From: JBAVQS01 sp049694275
Lineage (GTDB): Bacteria; Chloroflexota; Anaerolineae; UBA4142; SHND01
Reading direction: 5' to 3'
DNA: 26,851 bases
Assembly: GCA_049694275.1 (NCBI GenBank)
Contig: JBAVQS010000011.1
Location: forward strand, 1 to 26,851
The translations under genes were made by a program, and so were the position numbers. The notes under the pieces are model-generated. The model did not search any database and had not been told where the DNA came from. It was given only the letters and a program-made list of their open reading frames with translations. Below are positions 1 to 9,155 of this stretch, piece by piece; positions within the stretch are counted from its first letter, which is position 1; every line of letters begins with the position of its first letter.

Positions 1-2696
<2,696 letters not shown>

Positions 2697-2733
2697 TGGC
2701 GCCATCCTTTGTGGTGGTATTTGTTTTGCAAAA

Positions 2734-2742
2734 ATTATAGCA
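2734..2742 (-). promoter_or_regulatory. Extended -10 promoter of acnA
   Basis: On the minus strand the sequence TGC-TATAAT is a consensus extended -10 element. The hexamer lies at 2734-2739, 37 nt upstream of the acnA ATG. The -35 position (2757-2762, TAGGTC) is weak, as is usual for extended -10 promoters. Confidence 0.65.
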
Positions 2743-2809
2743 CAAATCGTTCATCGGACCTATGCGTTGCCGAGCACGACGGATGCAACCGGCAACGAGT
2801 CCACTCTTT

Positions 2810-2832
2810 ATAGAACGGTTCTATGATATACT
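2810..2832 (+). promoter_or_regulatory. Putative yqeB promoter with palindromic operator
   Basis: A perfect palindrome, ATAGAAC-G-GTTCTAT (2810-2824), abuts and overlaps an extended -10, TGA-TATACT (hexamer 2827-2832). It lies 53 nt before the yqeB ATG. A 7-bp inverted repeat in the spacer region of a promoter is a typical repressor-operator arrangement. The -35 (2804-2809, CTCTTT) is poor. The regulator is unknown. Confidence 0.5.
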
Positions 2833-2885
2833 CGCTATGTTTCGCTCATCATTGATTCTACTCGATAACGATTGGCTTGACAATA

Positions 2886-3704
2886 ATGTTTCTCTTTCCG
2901 AATGTACTGGTCATTATCAAAGGGGGCGGCGACCTGGGGACCGGCGCAGCGTGGCGCCTGCACAAGGCGGGCCTGCCGGTGGTCGTGACGGAGCTGGCCC
3001 AGCCGCTGGTGGTGCGCCGGACGGTGGCCTTTGCGAGCGCGGTGTACGAGGGCGAGATCGCGGTGGAGGGAGTGACGGCATGGAAGGCGCGGGATGTCGC
3101 GGAGGCGCGGGGGCTGCTCGCCGATGGAATCATCCCGGTGCTCGTGGACGAGGGGGGCGCGGCGCGGGCGGAGCTCAAGCCGGCCGTGCTGGTGGACGCG
3201 GTCCTCGCCAAGCGCAATACGGGGACGACGCTCCAGGATGCACCATTCGTCATCGCGCTCGGCCCGGGGTTTACGCCGAATGTGGATTGTCACTGCGTCG
3301 TCGAGACGATGCGCGGGCATTACCTGGGCCGCGTGTGGTGGTCCACCCCTGCCCTGCCGAATACGGGGGTTCCGGGGGAGGTCGGCGGCAAGGGGACAGA
3401 ACGGGTTTTGCGCGCGCCGGCCGACGGGACGCTGACCGGCCTCCGCCGCATCGGGGACCGGGTGACGGCGGGAGAGGTGGTGGCGCGCGTGAACGACGCG
3501 GACTTGAAGGCGCCGTTTGACGGAGTGCTGCGCGGGCTGGTGCACGACGGGCTGGCGGTCAAGGCGAGGATGAAGGTGGGCGATGTGGACCCGCGCGCCG
3601 AGCGCGAGCACTGCTTTACCATCAGCGACAAGGCGCTGGCGGTCGGCGGGGGGGCGCTGCAAGCGGTGATGGAGTGGATGCAACTGTATAAATCTCGCGA
3701 TTAA
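2886..3704 (+). CDS. yqeB: YqeB-type selenium-dependent molybdenum hydroxylase maturation protein (EF2563 family)
   Basis: This is a maturation factor found with selenium-dependent xanthine dehydrogenase-type molybdenum hydroxylases; its biochemical reaction is not established. The 272-residue protein begins with a nucleotide-binding-like VIIKGGGDLGTG motif (about residues 8-19), typical of the family. It continues through the family blocks KRNTGTT and GPGFTPNVDCHCVVET and ends in a lipoyl/biotinyl-like segment (ERVLRAPADGTL to DGVLRGLVHDGLAVKARMKVGDVDPR). I chose the ATG at 2886; a TTG at 2877 would add three residues, and neither has a clear ribosome site. It is followed 45 nt later by the yqeC-mocA fusion, the usual partner. 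No hydroxylase structural gene is in the window, so the client enzyme must be encoded elsewhere. Confidence 0.9.
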   Translation: MFLFPNVLVIIKGGGDLGTGAAWRLHKAGLPVVVTELAQPLVVRRTVAFASAVYEGEIAVEGVTAWKARDVAEARGLLADGIIPVLVDEGGAARAELKPAVLVDAVLAKRNTGTTLQDAPFVIALGPGFTPNVDCHCVVETMRGHYLGRVWWSTPALPNTGVPGEVGGKGTERVLRAPADGTLTGLRRIGDRVTAGEVVARVNDADLKAPFDGVLRGLVHDGLAVKARMKVGDVDPRAEREHCFTISDKALAVGGGALQAVMEWMQLYKSRD

Positions 3705-3731
3705 AAATTTTCTGGCGGAAATTTTTAATCG
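3698..3731. repeat. Perfect AT-rich inverted repeat between yqeB and yqeC-mocA
   Basis: Thirteen-bp perfect arms (CGATTAAAAATTT at 3698-3710 and its complement at 3719-3731) flank the 8-nt loop TCTGGCGG. The left arm contains the yqeB stop codon. There is no following T-tract, so it does not look like an intrinsic terminator. It is AT-rich in a strongly GC-rich neighbourhood and could be an mRNA-stabilising hairpin, an attenuator or an interspersed palindrome. Confidence 0.75.
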
Positions 3732-3749
3732 TGACTTTCTCCACTTGTT

Positions 3750-5111
3750 ATGAAACTGATACACGCATTTGGAATCAGGGATAAGGAGGTTGTCTCGTTT
3801 GTCGGCGGGGGCGGCAAGACGACGACGATGTTCCGGCTCGCGGCGGAGCTGGTGGAGGCAGGCCGGCGGGTGGTGACGACGACGACGACGCGCATCTTTG
3901 CGGCGCAGATTCAACTCGCCCCTTTTCATATTATTGCGCTCGACCGGGAACAGACGCTGCGGGAGGTCCGGGCCGCGCTGCGCGTGCACCCGCACGTCCT
4001 GGTGATTGGAGCGCAGAACGCGGCGGACCCGGAAAAGGCGCAGGGAATCGCGCCGGAGCTGGTGGACGCACTGATTGCGCTGGACGAAGCGGATGCGGTG
4101 TTGAACGAGGCGGACGGCTCGCGGATGCGACCGTTCAAGGCGCCGGGGCCACACGAGCCGGTCATCCCCGCCGCGACCACGCTCCTCGTCCCGGTTGTAG
4201 GGATAGATGTGGTGGGCACGCCGCTGGACGACGAGCATGTGCACCGGGCGGAACAGGTGGCCGCGCTGGCCGGCGTACCGATTGGAACGCGCATCGATCC
4301 GGCGATGATTGCGCGGGTCATCACGCACCCGGCAGGTGGGCTCAAGAACCGGCCGGCGGGGGCGCGGGTGATTCCGCTCGTGAACAAGGCGGCGGAGGGG
4401 GCGCAGATGGCGTTGGGGCGCGAGATTGCCGCGCAGATGCTCCACGCACGAGACATCGCGGCGGTCGCCCTCGGCGCGGTGAAGAATGCGGACGCGCCCG
4501 TGACGGAACTGCACCGGCGCGTGGCGGCGGTGGTGCTGGCGGCGGGGGGATCGACGCGGATGCAGGGCGAGCTCAAGCAACTCCTCCCCTGGGGCGATTC
4601 GACGCTGGTGCGCCACACGGTCGAAATGGCGCGCCGCGCGGAGGTCGCCGAGACGGTGGTCGTGGTAGGCCGGCGCGGGGACGAGGTGCGGCGGCAGGTA
4701 GAGGGGCGCGGCGCGCGGGTGGTCGAGAACGCGGCGTGGGCAGAGGGGCGGAGCACGAGCGTGCGCGCGGGATTGGATGCGCTCGCGCCCGAGATGGAGG
4801 CAGCGCTCTTTGTGAACGCCGACCAGCCGTTCCTCACGTCCGAGGTGATTGACATGATCTTGCAGCACTATTTCCAGACGCAGGCGCCGATCGTCGCGCC
4901 GGTTTACGACGGGCAGACCGGCAGTCCGGTCCTGTTCGACCGCAAACTATTCGGCGAACTGCGCGGCCTGAGCGGCGAAGAGGGGGGCAAGCGCGTGCTG
5001 CAAGCGCGCAAGGGCGAGGCGGAACGGGTCGCCATTGCAGACCCGCGCGCCGGCCTGGATTTGGATACGCCGGAGCAGTATCAGGAGGCGAGAAAATTAC
5101 TACAGAATTGA
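3750..5111 (+). CDS. YqeC-MocA fusion: selenium-hydroxylase accessory protein plus molybdenum cofactor cytidylyltransferase
   Basis: This 453-residue protein joins two domains. Residues 1 to about 245 are YqeC, with a P-loop GGGGKTTT (19-26), the family block VVTTTTTRIF (41-50) and a NEADGSRMRPFK segment. Residues about 257-453 are a MocA/NTP_transf_3 nucleotidyltransferase, with the LAAGGSTRMQGELKQLLPW signature (263-281) and a metal-binding VNADQPF (355-361). MocA-type enzymes transfer CMP to molybdopterin to give the dinucleotide cofactor of xanthine dehydrogenase-family enzymes; YqeC is needed for the selenium-containing ones. The fusion places cofactor nucleotide transfer beside the selenium-specific step. 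The ATG at 3750 fits YqeC proteins. The 3' end overlaps the next gene by 4 nt, so the two are translationally coupled. Confidence 0.9.
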   Translation: MKLIHAFGIRDKEVVSFVGGGGKTTTMFRLAAELVEAGRRVVTTTTTRIFAAQIQLAPFHIIALDREQTLREVRAALRVHPHVLVIGAQNAADPEKAQGIAPELVDALIALDEADAVLNEADGSRMRPFKAPGPHEPVIPAATTLLVPVVGIDVVGTPLDDEHVHRAEQVAALAGVPIGTRIDPAMIARVITHPAGGLKNRPAGARVIPLVNKAAEGAQMALGREIAAQMLHARDIAAVALGAVKNADAPVTELHRRVAAVVLAAGGSTRMQGELKQLLPWGDSTLVRHTVEMARRAEVAETVVVVGRRGDEVRRQVEGRGARVVENAAWAEGRSTSVRAGLDALAPEMEAALFVNADQPFLTSEVIDMILQHYFQTQAPIVAPVYDGQTGSPVLFDRKLFGELRGLSGEEGGKRVLQARKGEAERVAIADPRAGLDLDTPEQYQEARKLLQN

Positions 5112-5794
5112 TTTTGATTCGGCATGGACATGCGGTGCGCGTGAACGGGCGCTATCTGAACGTGCCGCTCACCCCACTGGGGCAAAAGCAGGCGAACCTG
5201 ACCGGCGCGTATCTGTGCAAGCAGCAGGAGCACTTTGACGGGTTTTACTGCAGCCCGCTCCCGCGCGCGCGAGAGACCGCGGCGCGCATCGGCGTGCCGC
5301 TCAAGCAGATTCCCCATATCCGTCATGGAATTCAGGAGTGGGAGACCCTTGAGGTGCCCCTGCTGATCGCGTTCGAGACCCTCGCGCACACCGGGATTTT
5401 GGGCCAATACCTGTATACCCACTCGGGCAAGCCATTCTGGTGGCCGGTGGCCGGACGCGTCTCGAAGGTGCTGACCGGGTTGATCGCGCAGCATCCGAAC
5501 CAGCGCATCGCCGTCGTGGTGCACAGCGGAATTATCTCGTCGGTCCTCGCCTGGTACTTTCCAGAACGGCGGCGGCACTGGTGGAGCTATACGATGGACA
5601 ATTGCTCGCTGACGAAGCTCTTGATCGACGGGACGCACGCCCAACTTGTCAGGGTGAACAATACGGACCACCTGCGACCGGAAGAGACCACGACCCAACC
5701 GCCGGCCGAGAGCGTCATCGCGGTAACCGGCGTCGAAAAGGCCGTCGACAAGAAACTGGACGAGGTGCAGGGCAAACCCCCATCGCCCAAGTAG
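5108..5794 (+). CDS. Histidine phosphatase family protein (phosphoglycerate mutase-like)
   Basis: The 228-residue product has the RHG motif (Arg5-His6-Gly7; His6 is the phospho-accepting residue), a second arginine in SPLPRARET (49-57) and the C-terminal catalytic histidine in VVHSG (His139). This is the branch-1 histidine phosphatase layout. The substrate cannot be told from sequence. The tail after about residue 195 is charged and probably disordered. The listed start is a TTG overlapping the mocA stop (TTGA). An alternative is an AUU at 5096, which sits 7 nt after a perfect AGGAGG (5083-5088) and would give the family-like N-terminus xTTELILIRHG. It is coupled to the molybdenum-cofactor unit, but a role there is only inferred. 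Confidence 0.88.
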   Translation: MILIRHGHAVRVNGRYLNVPLTPLGQKQANLTGAYLCKQQEHFDGFYCSPLPRARETAARIGVPLKQIPHIRHGIQEWETLEVPLLIAFETLAHTGILGQYLYTHSGKPFWWPVAGRVSKVLTGLIAQHPNQRIAVVVHSGIISSVLAWYFPERRRHWWSYTMDNCSLTKLLIDGTHAQLVRVNNTDHLRPEETTTQPPAESVIAVTGVEKAVDKKLDEVQGKPPSPK

Positions 5795-5819
5795 AAATTC
5801 GCGCAGACATTGTGATTTA

Positions 5820-5828
5820 TGTTATAAT
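5820..5828 (+). promoter_or_regulatory. Extended -10 promoter for the small-membrane-protein/GltD unit
   Basis: TGT-TATAAT (hexamer 5823-5828) is a full extended -10. It lies in the 120-nt gap after the phosphatase gene and 86 nt before the ATG at 5915. No good -35 is visible. The long leader (about 5835-5914) shows no obvious riboswitch fold. Confidence 0.55.
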
Positions 5829-5914
5829 CGAGGTGCCGTCATCCTTTCAGTTCATTTGCACTACCGGCACAGAGAGCGTATTCGCCGCTGTGCCGGCGGT
5901 GATAGGTAGCCGCA

Positions 5915-6211
5915 ATGAATAATGCCGCCCTTGTGCCCTGGCGCGATCTGTCGCTGATCCTCCTCTGCCTAGAATCCTTTATATTGATGCTCGTGCCCGG
6001 GGTGCTGTTATTTTTTGCGCAAAAATATTTGCGCCGATTCCGGCGCTGGCTGCGCCTGCCGATCCTGCGAGTGTATGTGTATACCCTGCGCGCGCAGAAT
6101 ATCACCGCCAACGCCACGAATGGAATCGTCGAGGTCCCGATTCGCCTTCACATGTTGGGCGCACAGGTCAGCGCGACCGTGCGTCATCTCGTCGCACGGG
6201 GTCAGGAGTAG
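5915..6211 (+). CDS. Small single-pass membrane protein of unknown function
   Basis: I do not recognise this 98-residue protein. It has one strong hydrophobic segment (about residues 13-36) followed at once by a very basic stretch, RRFRRWLR. By the positive-inside rule this places the C-terminal part in the cytoplasm. The remaining half mixes short beta-like and helical stretches with no motif. The ATG at 5915 has only a weak GATAGGT-like ribosome site. Only 3 nt separate it from the next small membrane gene, and the pair leads into the GltD-like gene, so all three are probably one transcript. Composition matches the neighbours, which supports a real gene. Confidence 0.65.
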   Translation: MNNAALVPWRDLSLILLCLESFILMLVPGVLLFFAQKYLRRFRRWLRLPILRVYVYTLRAQNITANATNGIVEVPIRLHMLGAQVSATVRHLVARGQE

Positions 6212-6214
6212 AAT

Positions 6215-6523
6215 ATGCAGCAGCCAGCGAATATATCGGAATTAACCAATCAATTACAAGCGAGATTCGAGACGGTCCGCAAGAGTGAATATTTTCCGGC
6301 CATTCTGGGCGCCGTGGCGGGGGGCGTGGTCGCCGCGCTGATTGCCGCGGTCATCGCCAGCCGCGGGCGCACGGTCAAGCAGGTGGTCGTGCAAGAATCC
6401 GCCGCAGCCGAGCCACACGCCACGACCGTCCTCGGCTTTACCCTGCCCGAGATTATGCAGCTCGCCACCGTCGTCACCCAACTCGCCCGCCAGGTCCAGG
6501 AATGGCGCGCCTCGTCGCGCTAG
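6215..6523 (+). CDS. Small single-pass membrane protein of unknown function
   Basis: I do not recognise this 102-residue product. An N-terminal soluble helix (residues 1-25) leads into an Ala/Gly/Val-rich transmembrane segment (about 27-48), then a short SRGRT basic boundary and a C-terminal helix (about 78-99). The ribosome site AGGAG (6204-6208) lies 6 nt before the ATG, inside the end of the preceding gene. The close spacing to both neighbours indicates an operon. With its partner it could form a small membrane complex, but nothing in the sequence shows what it does. Confidence 0.7.
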   Translation: MQQPANISELTNQLQARFETVRKSEYFPAILGAVAGGVVAALIAAVIASRGRTVKQVVVQESAAAEPHATTVLGFTLPEIMQLATVVTQLARQVQEWRASSR

Positions 6524-6532
6524 CGTCAACAC

Positions 6533-8071
6533 ATGGAACAGTATCCGAAAAAGGGTCAAAACGATCCGGGGAATCTTTCCCTCAACATCGGCCGTTACGA
6601 GCGGGCGAACGTCCCGTCTTATCTGCCCCCCAAGCAGGACCCCGCCAAGCGGGTCTATAACTTTAATGAGGTGTTCCTGGGGTACGGCGAGGAGCAGGCG
6701 GTGGTCGAGGCGATGCGCTGCATCCACTGCCCTTCCCCTGAGCCCTGCATTCTGGGCTGCCCGGTGCACAACGATATTCCCACGGCTATGCTCCTGATTG
6801 AACAGGGGCGCTATGTGGAGGCGGCGGACGTTTTTCGCTCGACCAGCAATCTGCCCGAGGTGTGCGGACGCATTTGCCCGCAAGAGATCCTCTGCGAGGG
6901 GTCATGCACGGTCGCCGGCTATGAGAAGGCGGTGACCATCGGCAAGCTGGAGGCGTTTTGCACCGACTGGGAGCGCCGGCACGAGGGGTTTCCGAATTAT
7001 GTGATTGCGCCGCCGACCGGGCGCCGCGTGGCGGTGGTCGGGAGCGGCCCGGCCGGGATGGCTGTGGCGGAAGAGTTAATGCGCAACGGTCACGAGATCG
7101 TGGTCTATGAAGAGTGGCCCAAGGCGGGCGGGCTAAACGTGTACGGCATTCCGGGATTCAAGCTCTCGAAAGAGATTATCGCCGAAAAAGTGGCGTGGAT
7201 GGAACGGTACGGCGTCGAGTTTATCTGTAACACGCGCATCGGCCGCGATATTTCCATCCATGACCTGATGGAGCAGTACGACGCGGTCTTTCTAGGCATC
7301 GGGGCGCCGGTCGGCAACAAGGCTCGGCTGCCGGGCGAAGAGCTCGTGGGGATTTACCAGGCGACCGAGTTTCTCGTTCGCGGCAACCTGCCGCTGGGGG
7401 ACCTGCCCGAGCGACTGCGCGCCCTTCCCGAAATCGGCGCGCACATGGCCATCATGGGGGGCGGCGACACCTCAATGGACTGCGTGCGAACAAGCAAGCG
7501 ACTGCAAAAGCAGCACGGCTTTCCGGATGGAGTCGTCACGGACTATTATCGCCGGACGGAAGCCGAAATGCCGGGCCGTGAAGAGGAACGCCACCACGCC
7601 CAGCAGGAGGGGGTCCAGTTCGAGTTTCTCGTCACGCCGGTTCGCTTTATCGGCGATGAACAGGGACACGTTCGCCAGGTGGAGCTGCAGCGGATTCGGC
7701 TGGGCGCCCCGGATGCATCTGGACGCCCCCGCCCCGAACCGGTTGAAGGCTCGAACTATACGGTGCCGGCGGATGTCGTGATCCTGGCGCTAGGCTATAG
7801 CCCGGACCCGACCATCGGCAAACAGGCCCCGGTCATCAAGATGACCTCCAAAGGCCAGTTCATTGTCGAGACGGAGCTGACCGGCGCCACGAGCGCCGAA
7901 GGGGTCTATGCCGGCGGCGACGATGTGCGCGGGGCAGACCTGGTGGTAACGGCGATTGCGGGCGGACGGCACGCGGCGCGGGCGATGGAGGATTACATGC
8001 GCACGCTCGAAACCCCGCCCAAGGGGAAACACAACCAAGCCGCGGCGCAAGCGCCGGCCGCGAACTCGTAG
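6533..8071 (+). CDS. GltD-like NAD(P)-dependent iron-sulfur flavoprotein oxidoreductase
   Basis: The 512-residue protein matches the glutamate synthase small-subunit family: an electron-transfer module carrying two [4Fe-4S] clusters, FAD and NAD(P)H. Cluster cysteines are Cys63, 66, 72 and 76 (CIHCPSPEPCILGC) and Cys111, 115, 121 and 125 (CGRICPQEILCEGSC). The FAD fold is VVGSGPAG (about 168-175), the NAD(P) fold is MGGGDTS (about 309-315), and the C-terminal FAD motif is YAGGDD (about 461-466). No glutamate synthase large subunit is adjacent. It may therefore work with a distant gltB, or as a stand-alone dehydrogenase such as those of the NfnB/SudA/YgfK-related group. No strong ribosome site precedes the ATG at 6533. 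It is the last gene before a terminator and probably shares a transcript with the two small membrane genes. Confidence 0.88.
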   Translation: MEQYPKKGQNDPGNLSLNIGRYERANVPSYLPPKQDPAKRVYNFNEVFLGYGEEQAVVEAMRCIHCPSPEPCILGCPVHNDIPTAMLLIEQGRYVEAADVFRSTSNLPEVCGRICPQEILCEGSCTVAGYEKAVTIGKLEAFCTDWERRHEGFPNYVIAPPTGRRVAVVGSGPAGMAVAEELMRNGHEIVVYEEWPKAGGLNVYGIPGFKLSKEIIAEKVAWMERYGVEFICNTRIGRDISIHDLMEQYDAVFLGIGAPVGNKARLPGEELVGIYQATEFLVRGNLPLGDLPERLRALPEIGAHMAIMGGGDTSMDCVRTSKRLQKQHGFPDGVVTDYYRRTEAEMPGREEERHHAQQEGVQFEFLVTPVRFIGDEQGHVRQVELQRIRLGAPDASGRPRPEPVEGSNYTVPADVVILALGYSPDPTIGKQAPVIKMTSKGQFIVETELTGATSAEGVYAGGDDVRGADLVVTAIAGGRHAARAMEDYMRTLETPPKGKHNQAAAQAPAANS

Positions 8072-8081
8072 CGGGCACAAA

Positions 8082-8115
8082 AAAACCTTCAAGGAACAAG
8101 CCCCTTGAAGGTTTT
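8082..8115. terminator. Bidirectional intrinsic terminator
   Basis: A perfect 13-bp stem (AAAACCTTCAAGG at 8082-8094 and its complement at 8103-8115) has the 8-nt loop AACAAGCC. It lies between the convergent gltD-like and NYN genes. On the minus strand it runs into seven T residues (8079-8085). On the plus strand it is followed by TTTTCGATTT. It should terminate both genes, most strongly the NYN gene. Confidence 0.9.
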
Positions 8116-8121
8116 CGATTT

Positions 8122-8973
8122 CTAGGCGGCCGGCTCGTGGCCGTTATGATTGTCCTCGGCCAGCGCCGCCTGCACTTCGGAGTGGGCGCTCTGGAAATGG
8201 AGCAGGCGCAGGGTTCGGCCCTCCACCTCGCGTAACTCTTCCAGCAAAATGCCTCGTTCTTTGAAACCGGTCAGGATGATATCCACCTGCAAGGGGGTCA
8301 ATTCCAGTTGATTGCTGGGGGAGAGCGCGTGCGTTTTTACGAAAAGAAAGGTAAGATAGGGCCGCGTTCGGGAGAGGTGCTCGATCAGTCGAATCAAACG
8401 AATTTCGGCGTCAGGGGGGGCGGGCATGGCGGGCATCGACTGCGCCGCCGGCTCTTTGCCATTCCCATTCCCATTCGATTCCCGATGCACCGGCGTCCAA
8501 CTCTCTTCAAAGATCGGATCGTAGCCATTGGCCGCGGAAACCAGGTCATTCGATACACACCCCGGAATTCCCGAAATGACCACCTTTTTGTTAAAGCGAT
8601 AACGAGCGCGCGCCACGGCGCGGATGAAATCGCTGTCGCCTGTCATCAACACCAATGTGTTAATATTGGGATGGTCCAGCAGGCAGTCGATGATATCGAG
8701 CAGCATCGCCATATCGGATGAGCTCTTGTGAGCGACATCCGGGCTGCGGCGCGGGATATCGCGTGGCGAAATGCCGGCGACTTCGAGCTTGCGCCGGTAA
8801 AACTCGGGATGCTCGGTAAAATCCGCATAGGCCGTGGCCAGGGCGACCGGACCGTACTTGCGCGCCTTTTCCATCAATTTTTGTGGATCAGGCTCCAGAC
8901 CAAAGGTATTTTTGAGACCGTAACGGATGTTCTCAAAGTCAATGAATAGCGCAACCTCACTGTTTTCAACCAT
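8122..8973 (-). CDS. NYN (PIN-like) domain protein, LabA/DUF88 type
   Basis: The 283-residue protein has an N-terminal NYN domain (residues about 5-155), a PIN-like fold usually associated with RNA-targeting nucleases. The acidic site is complete: Asp12 in LFIDFENI, Asp87 in SSSDMAML and Asp113/Asp115 in MTGDSDF. Ser/Gly linkers (about 163-185) lead to a helical C-terminal domain (about 190-255), LIRLIEHLSRTRPYLTFLFVK and onward, resembling a winged-helix or OST-HTH-like module; that part is less certain. I chose the second of two adjacent ATGs (8973), 7 nt from GGAGGT (8981-8986); 8976 is possible. It diverges from the glycosidase gene across a repeat-containing control region and ends at a shared terminator. 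Its RNA target is unknown. Confidence 0.88.
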   Translation of the reverse strand: MVENSEVALFIDFENIRYGLKNTFGLEPDPQKLMEKARKYGPVALATAYADFTEHPEFYRRKLEVAGISPRDIPRRSPDVAHKSSSDMAMLLDIIDCLLDHPNINTLVLMTGDSDFIRAVARARYRFNKKVVISGIPGCVSNDLVSAANGYDPIFEESWTPVHRESNGNGNGKEPAAQSMPAMPAPPDAEIRLIRLIEHLSRTRPYLTFLFVKTHALSPSNQLELTPLQVDIILTGFKERGILLEELREVEGRTLRLLHFQSAHSEVQAALAEDNHNGHEPAA

Positions 8974-9086
8974 CATACACACCTCCGAGGGTTTAGCCCA
9001 AATCAAACAAGTAAACAAACTGATCGGCAGCGGCGATCACCTGCGCCGCCTACGAAAAGAACTCGCTCCCGCCACTCCACCGATTT

Positions 9087-9136
9087 GTAAAGATTAGGTA
9101 AAGATGTTACGTTCAGGTCAAGATTACGTAAAGATT
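9087..9136. promoter_or_regulatory. Four phased direct repeats, putative response-regulator site
   Basis: Four copies of GTAAAGATT start at 9087, 9098, 9117 (GTCAAGATT) and 9128. The second copy ends in G (GTAAAGATG). Spacings are 11, 19 and 11 bp, so two tandem pairs each have an 11-bp period and the pairs are offset by 30 bp. Such 11-bp tandem half-sites are the usual binding layout of OmpR/PhoB-family regulators. The block is AT-rich and sits between the NYN gene (minus) and the glycosidase gene (plus), 20 nt before the latter's start. No regulator gene is nearby, so its identity is unknown. Confidence 0.6.
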
Positions 9137-9155
9137 TTAGCTTGAAAGGCAACCC

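Noticed and set aside
2877..2882. TTGACA resembling a -35 box at the yqeB start
   Set aside because: No -10 box lies at a suitable distance downstream, and it overlaps the start region of the gene.
2835..4868. A 677-codon open frame on the minus strand opposite yqeB and yqeC-mocA
   Set aside because: It is rich in His/Arg/Pro with no domain, and the opposite strand holds two clear family members. It is a GC-bias shadow frame.
7720..7755. RPEPVEGS peptide in the GltD-like protein, similar to peptides made by genomic palindromic repeats
   Set aside because: GltD-like proteins normally have a similar Gly-Pro-rich turn at this point, the length is normal, and the DNA is not palindromic.
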